A stretch of DNA of 64,000 nucleotides from Proteles cristata cristata (Eukaryota > Chordata > Mammalia > Carnivora > Hyaenidae). Below are positions 24,605 to 34,125 of the stretch, piece by piece. A program made the translations under genes and the position numbers. Within the stretch, counting starts at the first letter, position 1. The number at the start of each line of letters is the position of its first letter. The stretch lies in NCBI GenBank assembly GCA_017311185.1, contig JAESUZ010002551.1, forward strand, positions 3,658,001-3,722,000, written 5' to 3'. Under the pieces are notes generated by a model, which saw only the letters and a list, made by a program, of their open reading frames with translations, did not search any database and was not told the DNA's origin.

Positions 24605-25883
24605 CCCCCGAATAGCCAAAGTAATCCTGAAAAATAAAACCAAAACGGGAGGGATCACCATCCCAGACTTTAGCCTCTACTACAAAGCTGTCATCATCAA
24701 GACAGTATGGTATTGGCACAAAAACAGACACATAGACCAATGGAACAGAATTGAGAACTCAGAAGTGGACCCAGAAGTATACAGCCAACTAATCTTTGAC
24801 AAAGCAGGAAAGAATATCCGATGGAAAAAAGACAGCCTTTTTAACAGATGGTGTTGGGAGAACTGGACAGCAACATGCAGAAGAATGAAACTAGATCATT
24901 TTCTCACACCATGCACAAAAATAAACTCAAAATGGATCAAGGACCTGAACGTGAGACAGGAAACTATCAACACCCTAGAGGAGAAAGCAGGAAACAACCT
25001 CCTTGACCTCCACCGCAGCAACTTCTTACTTGACACATCCCCAAAAGCAAGGGAATCAAGAGCAAAAATAAACTGTTGGGACCTCCTCAAGATTAAAAGC
25101 TTCTGCACAGCCAAGGAAACAACCCAGAAAATTAATAGGCAACCAACGGAATGGGAAAAGATAGTTGCAAATGACATATCAGATAAAGGGTTGATATCCA
25201 GAATCTACAAGGAACTCACCAAACTACACGCCTGAAAAACAAACAACCCAGTGAAGAAATGGGCAGAAGATATGAACAGACACTTCTCCAAAGAGGACAT
25301 CCAGATGGCCAACAGACACATGAAACGATGCTCAGCATCGCTCCTCATCAGGGAAATACAAATCAAAACCACACTGAGATACCACCTCACGCCAGTCTGT
25401 GTGGCTAAAATGAGCCCATCAGAGAACTCTAGATGCTGGCGAGGATGTGGAGAAACGGGCACCCTCCTACACTGTTGGTGGGAATGTAAACTGGTACAGC
25501 CCCTCTGGAAAACAGTGTGGAGGTTCCTAAGGAAACTAACAATAGAACTCCCCTATGACCCAGCAATAGCACTGCTAGGAATTTACCCAAGGGATCCAGA
25601 AATGCTGAGGCATAGGAGCACATGTACCCCAATGTTCATAGCAGCACTCTCCACAATAGCTAAAACATGGAAAGAGCCTAAGTGTCCATCAACAGATGAA
25701 TGGATCAAGAAGATGTGGTTTATCTATACCATGGAATACTACATGGCAATGAGAAACAATGAAATCTGGCCATGTGTAGCAACATGGATGGACCTTGAGG
25801 GTGTTATGCTGAGCGAAATAAGTCAGGCAGAGAAAGACAAATATCATATGTGTGCACGTATAGGAGGATTAGGAGGAGCTTAA
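24605..25883 (+). pseudogene. L1 ORF2p C-terminal part, one premature stop
   Basis: ORF2p is the LINE-1 replicase; this copy keeps only the segment after the reverse-transcriptase core, through the cysteine-rich C-terminus. Motifs include [20 protein letters not shown] and IDQWNRIE near the start, and C-x3-C-x7-H-x4-C at 25434-25487, complete. The frame is continuous with the L1 reading frame except for one TGA at 25233-25235. Other mammalian L1s have CGA (Arg) there, so this looks like CpG deamination. The product ends in RIGGLGGA. With no 5' UTR, ORF1, endonuclease or full RT, it is dead. Confidence 0.9.
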
Positions 25884-26080
25884 CAGAGGACCAAGGGGGA
25901 GAAGAAGGGCGGAAATGGTGGGGGAAAGGGGGAGAGGCAAACCATGAGAGACTCTTGAATGCTGACAAAAACTGAGGACTGGTGGATGTGGGGGGGAGGA
26001 GGGGTGGGCATGGAGGAGGGCACTTGTGGGGATGAGCACTGGGTGTTATGTGGAAACTAATTTGACAATAAACTATCTGT
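25884..26080 (+). other. L1 3' UTR with G-rich tract and poly(A) signal
   Basis: Begins after the ORF2 stop. It contains a G-rich stretch at 25989-26020 with several G3+ runs, then GGTGTTATGTGGAAACTAATTTGACAATAAAC. The inverted copy at 29263-29460 has the same order. Confidence 0.88.
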
Positions 26081-26251
26081 AAAAAAAAAAAAAAAAGAAT
26101 TTTGTCTTCCTATTTTCTCCATTTCTCCAACATAGCCAGAACATTCATTCCAATCTGTGTGCTGAAACATTTTTTTTTTCTTATCTCACAAATGGATTTT
26201 GTCCCTGATTTAAATAAAACACACAAAAAATTGTCCTACGGAAAGATTTTT

Positions 26252-26308
26252 GTTTTAATATTTTAAAATGTTTATTTATTTTGAGACGAGGGGGAGAGAC
26301 AGAGAGAC

Positions 26309-26343
<35 letters not shown>

Positions 26344-26526
26344 ACATAAGCAGGCGAAGGCCAGAGAGAGTGGGAGAGAGGGAATTCCAGGCAGGCTCCT
26401 CACTGTCAGTACAGAGACTGATGCTCAGTACACAGCCTGATGCAGGGCTCTAACTCATGAACTGTAAGATCATGACCTTAGCCAAAATCAAGAGTTGGAC
26501 GCTTAATGCTTAACACAGGCCCCTGG
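26252..26526 (-). mobile_element. Felid SINE with expanded GA tract
   Basis: Tail and purine block on the left with a long (AG)n run (about 26290-26342), then GGCAGGCTCCTCACTGTCAG. The head is disordered: the region equivalent to 'gtcggacgcttaaccgactgagccacccagg' reads GTTGGACGCTTAATGCTTAACACAGGCCCC. It appears partly rearranged. Confidence 0.9.
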
Positions 26527-26836
26527 GGAAAATGGTATTTTAAATCATAACAGCCACTTACTCCTGAGATTAAAGAAATAAATCAGATGCTTTCATGAGA
26601 GCCAAGCTCAAAGGTAAAGTGGCCAGAACATAAGGAGGTAGAATCCTAATAGTGCATGGTACAACAAAAAGAAGAAAATGATGCAGGACGGTGAGACTTT
26701 GTGGGAGTTGGGGAGTATTGTGTCACTGAGACAAATTCAAATGAGTACAGCTGATCTATAAAAATATACCACTCCAATAATGAATATACATATATCATGT
26801 ATGAAATATATATGTAACCCACATGTATTTCATATG

Positions 26837-27170
26837 CAGTTGACCTTTGAACAACACAGAGATTAGGGACACCAGCCTCCTTTACCCCCACCACAGTAAA
26901 GATTTCACATATAACTTTGATTCCCCATAAACATAACTAATATCCTCCTGTTGACTGGAAGCCTTAGTGATAACATAAATAGTCAACACGTATTTAGTAT
27001 GTGATATGTATTATACACTGTATTCTTATAATAAAACTAACTAGAAAAAATAAAATGTTGAAAAAATTATAAAGAAAATATATATTACTGCATCATGTTT
27101 GTATAAAAAATCCATGTGCAAATAGACCTGTTAAGTTCAAACCATTCAAGGGGCGTTCAAGGGGCAACTG
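26837..27170 (+). mobile_element. TcMar-Tigger-type DNA transposon relic (MER2-like)
   Basis: Left terminus CAGTTGACCTTTGAACAACAC and right terminus GGGGCAACTG form the Tigger-type inverted repeat. The interior has ATACACTGTATTCTTATAATAAAACTAACTAGAAAA, as in the non-autonomous family. A TA follows the right end. Near that end TTCAAGGGGC is tandemly duplicated (27146-27166). No transposase is encoded. Confidence 0.78.
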
Positions 27171-27386
27171 TATATGAAATATAGATAATCTAAATTCTAC
27201 AATAGGAGGAATTAAAAAGTATATTGCATCATATAGGGATTTGATACAAGAAAAAATTTAATGTGACAAACTTACAATGATGAGAATGTAGGAAAAAAAT
27301 GAACATTTAAGGTGCTAACAACTTTCGTTGTTTTTCTGCTACAGTCTATTCACATGAAAGCATATTATCATTTAAAAATGAATGTT

Positions 27387-27600
27387 GGGGCATCTGGGTG
27401 GCTCAGTTGGTTGAGTGTCAGACTTCGGATCAGGTCATGATCTCACTGCTCATGGGTTCGAGCTCTGGATTGGGCTCTGTGCTGACAGCTCAGAGCCTGG
27501 AGCCTGCTTCAGATTCTGTGTCTCCCCGTCTCTCTACCCCTCCCATGCTTATGCTCTGTCTCTCTCTTTTTCTCAATAATAAATAAATGTTAAATAAAAA
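27387..27600 (+). mobile_element. Felid SINE, first of a tandem pair
   Basis: Complete head GGGGCATCTGGGTGGCTCAGTTGG, GGGTTCGAGCTCTGG B-box region, GACAGCTCAGAGCCTGGAGCC, CT block and AATAAATAAATGTTAAATAAAAATAAATAAAAATA tail. It is followed after 22 bp by a second SINE in the same orientation. Confidence 0.95.
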
Positions 27601-27622
27601 TAAATAAAAATAGAAATGTCAA

Positions 27623-27850
27623 GGGGCATGTGGGTGGCTCAGTCAGTTAAGCTTCTGACTTTGGCTCAGGTCATGATTTCATGTCAGTTTGTGTGTTAGA
27701 GCCCTCTATCAAGCTCTGTGCTGACAGCTCTGACAGCTCAGAGCCTGGAGCCTGCTTCGAATTCTGTCTCCCTCTCTCTCTGGACCTCCCCCACTTATAC
27801 TCTGTCTCTCGCTCTCCCCTGCAAAAATAAATAAACATTTAAAAAATTAC
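27623..27850 (+). mobile_element. Felid SINE, second of a tandem pair
   Basis: Head GGGGCATGTGGGTGGCTCAGTC. The block 'gctgacagctcagagcc' carries a partial duplication (GACAGCTCTGACAGCTC). The tail ends in ATAAATAAACATTTAAAAAATTAC. The pair is flanked by AAAAATGAATGT at about 27375-27386 and 27851-27862. Confidence 0.95.
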
Positions 27851-27999
27851 AAAAATGAATGTCAAAGGACATCTGTCCTCCTCAGTGTCTTCATTTCACT
27901 GAAAGTAAAAGTGCAGATTCATATATTGTTTTGCCTGGACTGATTCAGCCTGGCCCTCTTAACTCTGTCTTAATTTTCTATCCCCTTCCTTCATTCTGC

Positions 28000-28395
28000 T
28001 TCTGCTACTCTGGCCTTCCTGGAGTTTCTGAATCACGCACGACACCCACTCCTGTCTCTTGGCTGAAATCCTCTCCCCCCCTATATTCTCATATAAAAGC
28101 TCACATTTTCATCTCCTGCCTATCTTCACTTTAGTGAGGCAATCCCTGAACAACCAATGTAAACAGAAAACTCCTTCTTTGCTTTTTTTTTTTCCAAAGC
28201 TTTTATTTTGTGACATACTATTTTGTGACATAGCATTTATATTGTGACATACTATATACCTTATAGCCTGTCCTTACTAAGTAAGCTCTTTCTGTTTTGT
28301 TTGATTCTGTATATATACCGTCTATAACAGGTCTGGCACATAGCACACAGTAGGAATCCTTAAATATTGGGTGAATAGATGGGATAAGTGAAAGA
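28000..28395 (+). mobile_element. L2 LINE 3' end
   Basis: CT-rich former coding region ('tctgcttctgctactctggccttcct...'), then GTGAGGCAATCCCTGAAC for the L2 'gaggccttccctgacc', GTAAGCTCTTTCTG, and the diagnostic end GGTCTGGCACATAGCACACAGTAGGAATCCTTAAATATTGG. No coding capacity. Confidence 0.72.
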
Positions 28396-28526
28396 GCGAA
28401 TGTGGCATCTTAGATTTCTACTTAACTGCTTCCTTTGAAGACATAAGGATCATCTGTATGCTATAAATATTTATGTCCATCCAATCACCATGAATGTACA
28501 AACTCAACATATAGAACAATGTTTTA

Positions 28527-28742
28527 AAAAAAAAATTTAATGTTTTATTTCTGAGTGAGAGAGAGAGACAGGATGAGCAGGGGAGGGTCAGAAAGAGAGG
28601 GAGACACAGAATCCAAAACAGCCTCCAGGCTCTGGGCTAGCTGTCAGCACAGAGCCCCACGTGGGGCAGGAACCCATGAACCACGAAATCATGACCTGAG
28701 CCAAAGTCAGACGCTCAACTGACTGAGTCACCCAGGCGCCCC
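28527..28742 (-). mobile_element. Felid SINE
   Basis: TSD TAGAACAATGTTTT at 28513-28526 and 28743-28756 with poly-A/T adjoining. Standard order of tail, purine block, GAGCTAGCTGTCAGCACAGAGC-type middle and tRNA-like head ending GTCACCCAGGCGCCCC. Confidence 0.96.
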
Positions 28743-28756
28743 TAGAACAATGTTTT

Positions 28757-29201
28757 TAAAAGCTTGAATATAAAAGCTTTTTACTGATATTAAAATTAAT
28801 GTGTTCAGTAATAACTAAAAAAAATTGTAAAATAATCCATGATAACTTTGAAACTTACACAATGATAAATTTTCAGGCAACTTTGCATCTTTCCTTACTG
28901 TTAGTTTTGTCTACATTTTTATTTAGATTGTTTTATTTGAAGCTTGGATTAAAAGTCATTATACATTATGAAACATTCAGAAACATTAAAATATATTTAA
29001 ATGGAAAGAATAAATGTGGATGTTGCATTTCTATTAGCTTTTACTGAGATTAACTGTGTTATCAGACTGACCCGTGGAGAAAAACTTTATATAAAATTGT
29101 CCTATTTTTTATTTTTGTTCAAAGCAAAGGCAAAATATGTGTTTAAAATAGCCATTCTATAAGATCACTAAAAAAGTGATTTTAAAATATTTCTAATGGT
29201 T
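28757..29201. other. Unassigned AT-rich DNA
   Basis: No recognisable element or gene. Confidence 0.4.
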
Positions 29202-29218
29202 TATGACCTCATATTTTT

Positions 29219-29782
29219 TTTTCGTGGTTACTATTAGTTTATTTTATTTATTTATTTATTTTTACAAATAGTTTATTGTCAAATTAGTTTCCACATAACA
29301 CTCAGTGCTCATCTCCACAAGTGTCCTCCTCCATGCCCATCCCCCCTCCCCCCCACATCCATCAGTCCTCAGTTTTTGTCAGCATTCAAGAGTCTCTCAT
29401 GGTTTGCCTCTCTCCCTTTCCCCCACCATTTCCCCCCTTCTTCTCCCCCTTGTTCCTCCATCAAGTTCCTCCTAATCCTCCTATACGTGCAAACATATGA
29501 TGTTTGTCCTTCTCTGCCTGACTTATTTCGCTCAGCATAACACCCTCAAGGTCCATCCATGTTGCTACACATGGCCAGATTTCATTGTTTCTCATTGCCA
29601 TGTAGTATTCCATGGTATAGATAAACCACATCTTCTTGATCCATTCATCCGTTGCTGGACACTTAGGCTCTTTCCATGTTTTAGCTATTGTGGAGAGTGC
29701 TGCTATGAACATTGGGGTACATGTGCTCCTATGCCTCAGCATTTCTGTATCCCTTGGGTAAATTCTAACAATAGAACTCCCC
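29219..29782 (-). mobile_element. Young felid L1 3' end, 5'-inverted
   Basis: Antisense L1 3' UTR and ORF2 end, near identical to the copy at 25560-26080. It is flanked by a 17-bp perfect TSD TATGACCTCATATTTTT (29202-29218 and 29783-29799). The last part, 29765-29789, is in the opposite (sense) orientation, CTAACAATAGAACTCCCCTA. Its end shares 7 nt with the TSD. A non-L1 segment of about 16 nt (29223-29238) lies between two T tracts at the 3' side. Confidence 0.93.
29461..29764 (-). pseudogene. L1 ORF2p C-terminal fragment
   Basis: An open frame of 93 codons from 29742 down to 29461 encodes the extreme C-terminus of ORF2p ([12 protein letters not shown] ... ARIGGLGGT). It differs from the copy ending at 25883 at four residues. 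It is a relic without catalytic domains. Confidence 0.85.
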
Positions 29783-29859
29783 TATGACCTCATATTTTTA
29801 ATATATCATCTATCTATTCAATTTTCTCTTGCTTTTTTCAGTTTGTTGGTGGTTTTATT

Positions 29860-30108
29860 TTTATTTATTTTTAATTGTTTTGTTTTATTTACTTTTTTTA
29901 ATGTTTTATTTATTTCTGAGAAAGAGATAGAGACAGCATGAGCAGAGGAGAGTCAGAGAGAGAGGGAGATACAGAATCCAAAGACAGACTCCAGGCTCTG
30001 AGCTAGCTGTCAGCACAGAGCCCGACGCGGGGCTTGAACCCATGAACCATGAGATCATGACCTGAGCCGAAGTCGGATGCTTAACTGATTGAGCCACCCA
30101 GGCCCCCC
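29860..30108 (-). mobile_element. Felid SINE with long T/A tail
   Basis: Imperfect TSD GTTGGTGGTTTTATTT before 29860 and ATTAGTGGTTTTATTT after 30109. The tail is long and T-rich with interruptions. The head retains GCCCGACGCGGGGCTTGAACCC and ends GAGCCACCCAGGCCCCCC. Confidence 0.95.
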
Positions 30109-30403
30109 TATTAGTGGTTTTATTTAGTCCTTTACCTTATCATTCTTTTGGTACTCAAAAGACATAATCATATTGAATTAATATTTTTTTAACAAAAAAA
30201 TTTGAAATTTTATGAATTAGCTAGTTTTCAATATAATTCATTAGAATTAGATCTCAACATTTTATCCCTTTTCAATACTTTCCCCAAAACTAAGCATTAT
30301 ATCTGAAATAATATACCTAATCATTTAGGACTGAGAACATTACTCCCATTTACTAGTCTGAAATGAAGTTGTGTAAACCTAAGGTTTTATGAAGAATTAT
30401 TTT

Positions 30404-30599
30404 GGGAGGCACCTGAGTTAGTTGAGGGACTGAATTCAGCTCAGGTCATGATCTTGCGTGCATGAGTTTGAGCCCCACATCAGACTCCCTGCTGTCAGTG
30501 TGGAGCCTGCTTGGGATCCTCTGTCTCCCTTCTGCCCTCCCCTACTCATGCTCTCTTTGTCTCTCTCAAATGTAAATAAATGTTTAAAAAATTTAAAAA
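30404..30599 (+). mobile_element. Carnivore SINE, older subfamily
   Basis: Head GGGAGGCACCTGAGTTAGTTGAG with an internal loss, GAGTTTGAGCCCCACATCAGACTCCCTGCTGTCAGTGTGGAGCCTGCTTGGGATCCTC, tail AAATAAATGTTTAAAAAATTTAAAA. The 'GTGTGGAGCCTGCTTGGGATCC' form marks an older subfamily than the copies with 'gagcctggagcctgcttcagattc'. Confidence 0.92.
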
Positions 30600-31296
30600 T
30601 ACAGTAACTATTTTTCATTCAGTATATTAAAGATTCATTTTCTTATGTCATTTCTACTGTTAAATTTCCAGAATTTTATGATACTTAGTTCCTATAGAAT
30701 ATACCAAATCTTGAAATTAGTGTTTGTTCTTTATGCCATAGATAACTTGCTACTGGATAACTCCTTTGTCTGTTACTAACACCCATCCAGATATTTATTT
30801 GGTGTTAATGTGGTTATATAAACTAGGTGGGGTAGATGGCTGGGAGGGTTAGTTGTTTTGGGCTAGATTTGGTCCAAAAGCAAGTTCTTAGGAGATAAAG
30901 CTGGAAATTATGGGCCTTCCTATATGACTCCTCAATTACATGGATTTTTTTTGACTTAAGTTAGTTTGCAAAGATTCAGACTGAATTCACATAGTGTATT
31001 GAGTATTGATAGAGTCATAATAATGAATTCTTAGAGATATGTTTTATTCTGGTAAGCTTTTACCCTCTATTCCAAATAATGGTAGGTTAATATGATACTA
31101 AAGCCTAAAACTAGTTTTTGAGCCTATGTCCTTACTACATTTCTAGAGGAAGACTCAAAATACAATCAGACAGAAATCATTTAACTAATGAGATAAAGCC
31201 ACCCAAAGCTTAGGGTAATAAAAAGATATATGCAAAACTTAGATATTTTAGTGTTAATCATAACTGAATGAGTATTTCTACATTTGTCATTCTTTT
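30600..31296. other. Unassigned DNA
   Basis: No nameable repeat or gene. Confidence 0.4.
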
Positions 31297-31338
31297 GATT
31301 TAGATCTGGGGTCTTTCTAATGACCCCAGATCTAAATC
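31297..31338. repeat. Perfect 17-bp inverted repeat (hairpin)
   Basis: GATTTAGATCTGGGGTC (31297-31313), 8-nt spacer, and its exact reverse complement (31322-31338). A further direct copy of AGATCTAAATCTA lies at 31347-31359. No coding or RNA-gene context. Confidence 0.97.
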
Positions 31339-31359
31339 TAGGAGGGAGATCTAAATCTA

Positions 31360-31990
31360 AATTGTGGGAGGGCCACATGGACCCTCATGGTTGGCCACAT
31401 CCCTCATACATCATATTTTCAGTTTTTGTTTATTTGAAGTGGAGAGGAATAAAGGCCTGAAAACCAGTCTTAAGGTATAATTCTACATTTTTATAATTTT
31501 CCAAAAGATTGCATAATCATCTCATCCACATCTGTTTGACAAGCTTTTATAAAGCAACTAATTTTTGTACAGTCTTCCCAAAGCGTTCAAATTAATACCT
31601 TAACACTAGAAATCCTTTTCTCAATAAGTACATATTTTTAATTTTTAATTTAATTATATGAATGCAATACTAGAATAAAAGGTAAATTACTTAGAGAGAC
31701 AGAGGCTACTGATTCTGAATGTACATAACTCACACAGAAGCAATGGGCATTAGTCAATAAAAATATACTTTTGTCTTTTTTCAGTAAATTGCATTAAGTA
31801 AAAATACATTTCGATGTTGAGTCAAAGTTAATGTGGTGAGTCTATTAAGGGAAGGGTGATTAACTTTTTTCAAGAGCTTAAATTTTTTTAAAAAAAGACC
31901 TCTATTTATTAGAGAAAAAATGATTTCCTACTTCTTTTCTACTTTAGATATCATTAGTTCTGAAAGCAAATTTAAATACTCTATGTTGTA
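31360..31990. other. Unassigned AT-rich DNA
   Basis: No nameable repeat or gene. Confidence 0.4.
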
Positions 31991-32005
31991 AATGAAAATG
32001 TGTTT

Positions 32006-32231
32006 GCTTGTTTTTTTTTCTTAAATATTTTATTTATTTCTAGGAGAGAGAGAGAGAGACAGCGTGAGCAGGGGAGGATCAGAGAGAGAGGGAGTCACAG
32101 ACTGAAACAGGCTCCAGGCTCTGAGCTGGCAGTCAGCACAGAGCCCGACGCGGGGCCCGAACCCACGAACCGCGAGATCATGACCTATGCGAAAGTCGGA
32201 CGCTTAACCGACTAAGCCACCCAGGCACCCC
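32006..32231 (-). mobile_element. Young-subfamily felid SINE
   Basis: Perfect 15-bp TSD AATGAAAATGTGTTT (31991-32005; 32232-32246). Same subfamily signature as the copies at 11002, 43402 and 62476: TTTCTAGGAGAG, ACTGAAACAGGCTCC, GGCAGTCAGCACAG, GCGAAAGTCGG, CGACTAAGCC. Head CpGs are largely kept (CCCGACGCGGGGCCCGAACCCACGAACCGCGAG). Confidence 0.97.
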
Positions 32232-32474
32232 AATGAAAATGTGTTTTAATGAATAAGAGTATGGCTACATTCTTTTAAAATATGGATATGTTGTTATTTC
32301 TGAGTCTCAATCAAAAGATGAAACAAAAGCAGTAAATTCCAAGATGACATTTGCCATCTTTTAACATAAATAATACAGTATGAATCTTTTGTTTCAAATG
32401 TGAAATGTCAGTTTGTGATTTTAAGAATTATTTATTTTTTCTGTATTAATAAGCTAGTGTTACTACTATTCAAA

Positions 32475-32705
32475 GAGTAATAACAGAAGGTAACATTACC
32501 ATAGCACTATGTACCTGGAATTCATTTAAGCCTGAAAATCACTCTGTGAATGAGGTATTATTACTAATGTTCATTTTATAAAGGATGAAGTTAAGACACA
32601 GGCAGATTAATTAACTAGCCCAAGGTTATAAGGCCTTTAAGTTTGTAAATGTTAGTGTTTAAAACTAGGCAAACTTGCTCCAGAGTTCATGGTCTAAACC
32701 AATCC
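32475..32705 (+). mobile_element. MIR SINE, near full length
   Basis: MIR in sense over about 230 bp: AGGTAACATTACCATAGCAC, TTAAGCCTGAAAATCACTCTGTGAATGAGGTATTATTAC, TTCATTTTATAAAGGATGAAG, ACTAGCCCAAGGTTATAAGGCC, AACTAGGCAAACTTGCTCCAGAGTTCATGGTC. The order is complete. Confidence 0.85.
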
Positions 32706-33410
32706 CAATAGTACATTTTTTAACAAAACATGAAAGTAAATCCCTTAGCTTTCATTTACCATCTGCTGAACCCATGCATTAGCTAAGAGTAAATTTTATT
32801 ACCTATTAAATAGGTCCTTCCTAACTGACTTAATTCATTTTGTCAGAAAAATCAGTCTGTTCAAAGAGCTATTGTAATTTTAGTTTTAACTGTATTGATC
32901 ATTTGACTACATTGACTGGAACTCCATGCAAAAATAGTTTTATTATGAATTAGAAGATTGGAAACAAGCAATCATGGTAAGATTCCTTCATTAGTCTTTA
33001 CTTGAATGCCTTCTGAGATATAGGAGAAGAAAATTTTCTCTTCTTCCCTTCTAGGTTCTTTGGCTGGCCTAATAATTACATTGACATAAAAGGATTAACA
33101 GAAAGAAAAGAAACAAGTCTGATAACACATATACTTCCTGTATATTATCTCTAGCTTGAACACCATCTTCATCTAAAGACAAAGGCTTTTTGGGGGTGTG
33201 GAGTTGTAGGTGGTTACCTTTAAGTATTGTCTTTTCCACTGGTAAGAGATTCTAGGGATTGACTTATCCCCCTCTGCTTCTTACAAAGAGGGAGACACCC
33301 TCACAAATGTAGATATGTCTCTTAATATATATAAATATTTTTATAAAAGAGTAACTTCTAATCAGTTTTCAGAGCTTCTCCAGTGTGTCCTTTCTTAAAA
33401 TGACCAGCTT
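32706..33410. other. Unassigned DNA
   Basis: No nameable repeat or gene. Confidence 0.4.
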
Positions 33411-33607
33411 AGGGCACCTGAGTGCCTCAGTTAGTTGAGCATCCAACTTCTTTGGGACTCAAAGATCCTCAAGGGTTTGTGAGTTTGACCACCACTTTGG
33501 GCTCACTGCTGTCAGTGCAGAGCCTGCTTCAGATCCTCTGTCTCCTTCTCTCTCCTGTGCTTGCACACTCCCAATAAATAAATAAATAAGTATGTATATT
33601 TTTTTAA
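33411..33607 (+). mobile_element. Carnivore SINE, older subfamily
   Basis: Head AGGGCACCTGAGTGCCTCAGTTAGTTGAGC, GTTTGACCACCACTTTGGGCTCACTGCTGTCAGTGCAGAGCCTGCTTC, CT block and (AAAT)n tail. Diverged; TSD uncertain. Confidence 0.92.
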
Positions 33608-33693
33608 AGTAACAAGCCTAAAATAATCAGGATGCCTAAAGGGCTTATTTTGGGGTAGTATATTTTGCTCCCCTGCAGAGAGATTGGGAAGGT

Positions 33694-33715
33694 AAAAAAA
33701 AAAAAAAAAAAAAAA
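33694..33715. repeat. Poly(A) run, 22 nt
   Basis: Uninterrupted A22 in otherwise unassigned sequence. No retrocopy body could be recognised immediately upstream. Confidence 0.97.
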
Positions 33716-34125
33716 GTATGTAAGACATTAATCTTGTATGCTAAAGTAATTGAAATCTAGTAGGAAACTTAGTCTTGATCTCCAAACCTTTGAGACATAT
33801 GCTTAATTGGTGACATTATTCTGAGATTTTAATGGTAGACAAACCATATTTTAAAAAATCATTTCTATAGTCTAATGATAATGGATACATGTGATATACT
33901 CTACTTATATTTTGTTTCTTGGTCCCGTTATTCTCATGAATGATTCTTACCTCAAGGAAAATAATTAATGCCTGCATGTTATAATTTGTAAAAACAACAA
34001 CAGCAAACAAAAAACACATAAATATCACAGCTTTTCTTTCACAATAATATTAACCTTGGGCAAGCACATATTTTATTACCTGTAATGTTAACTTTAAACA
34101 GAGCAAAGAACAACTTTACTGAAGT

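Larger units (their letters stand above)
24604..26095 (+). mobile_element. Young 5'-truncated felid L1
   Basis: About 1.49 kb of sense L1: the ORF2 C-terminal part, a 3' UTR and an A-tail of about 15 nt (26081-26095). It is bounded by the TSD AGAATTTTGTCTT at 24591-24603 and 26096-26108. The polyadenylation signal AATAAA is at 26067-26072, 8-9 nt before the tail. The single stop codon in its frame and the sharp TSD indicate a recent insertion by target-primed reverse transcription. Confidence 0.96.

Noticed and set aside
24468..25883. Two long consecutive open frames (+) as a host gene
   Set aside because: They are one L1 ORF2 frame interrupted by a TGA. The first 45 codons or so are flanking DNA read in frame by chance.
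33694..33715. Processed pseudogene implied by the A22 run
   Set aside because: The upstream sequence has no coding similarity, and no TSD pair was found. A bare poly(A) alone does not support a retrocopy.
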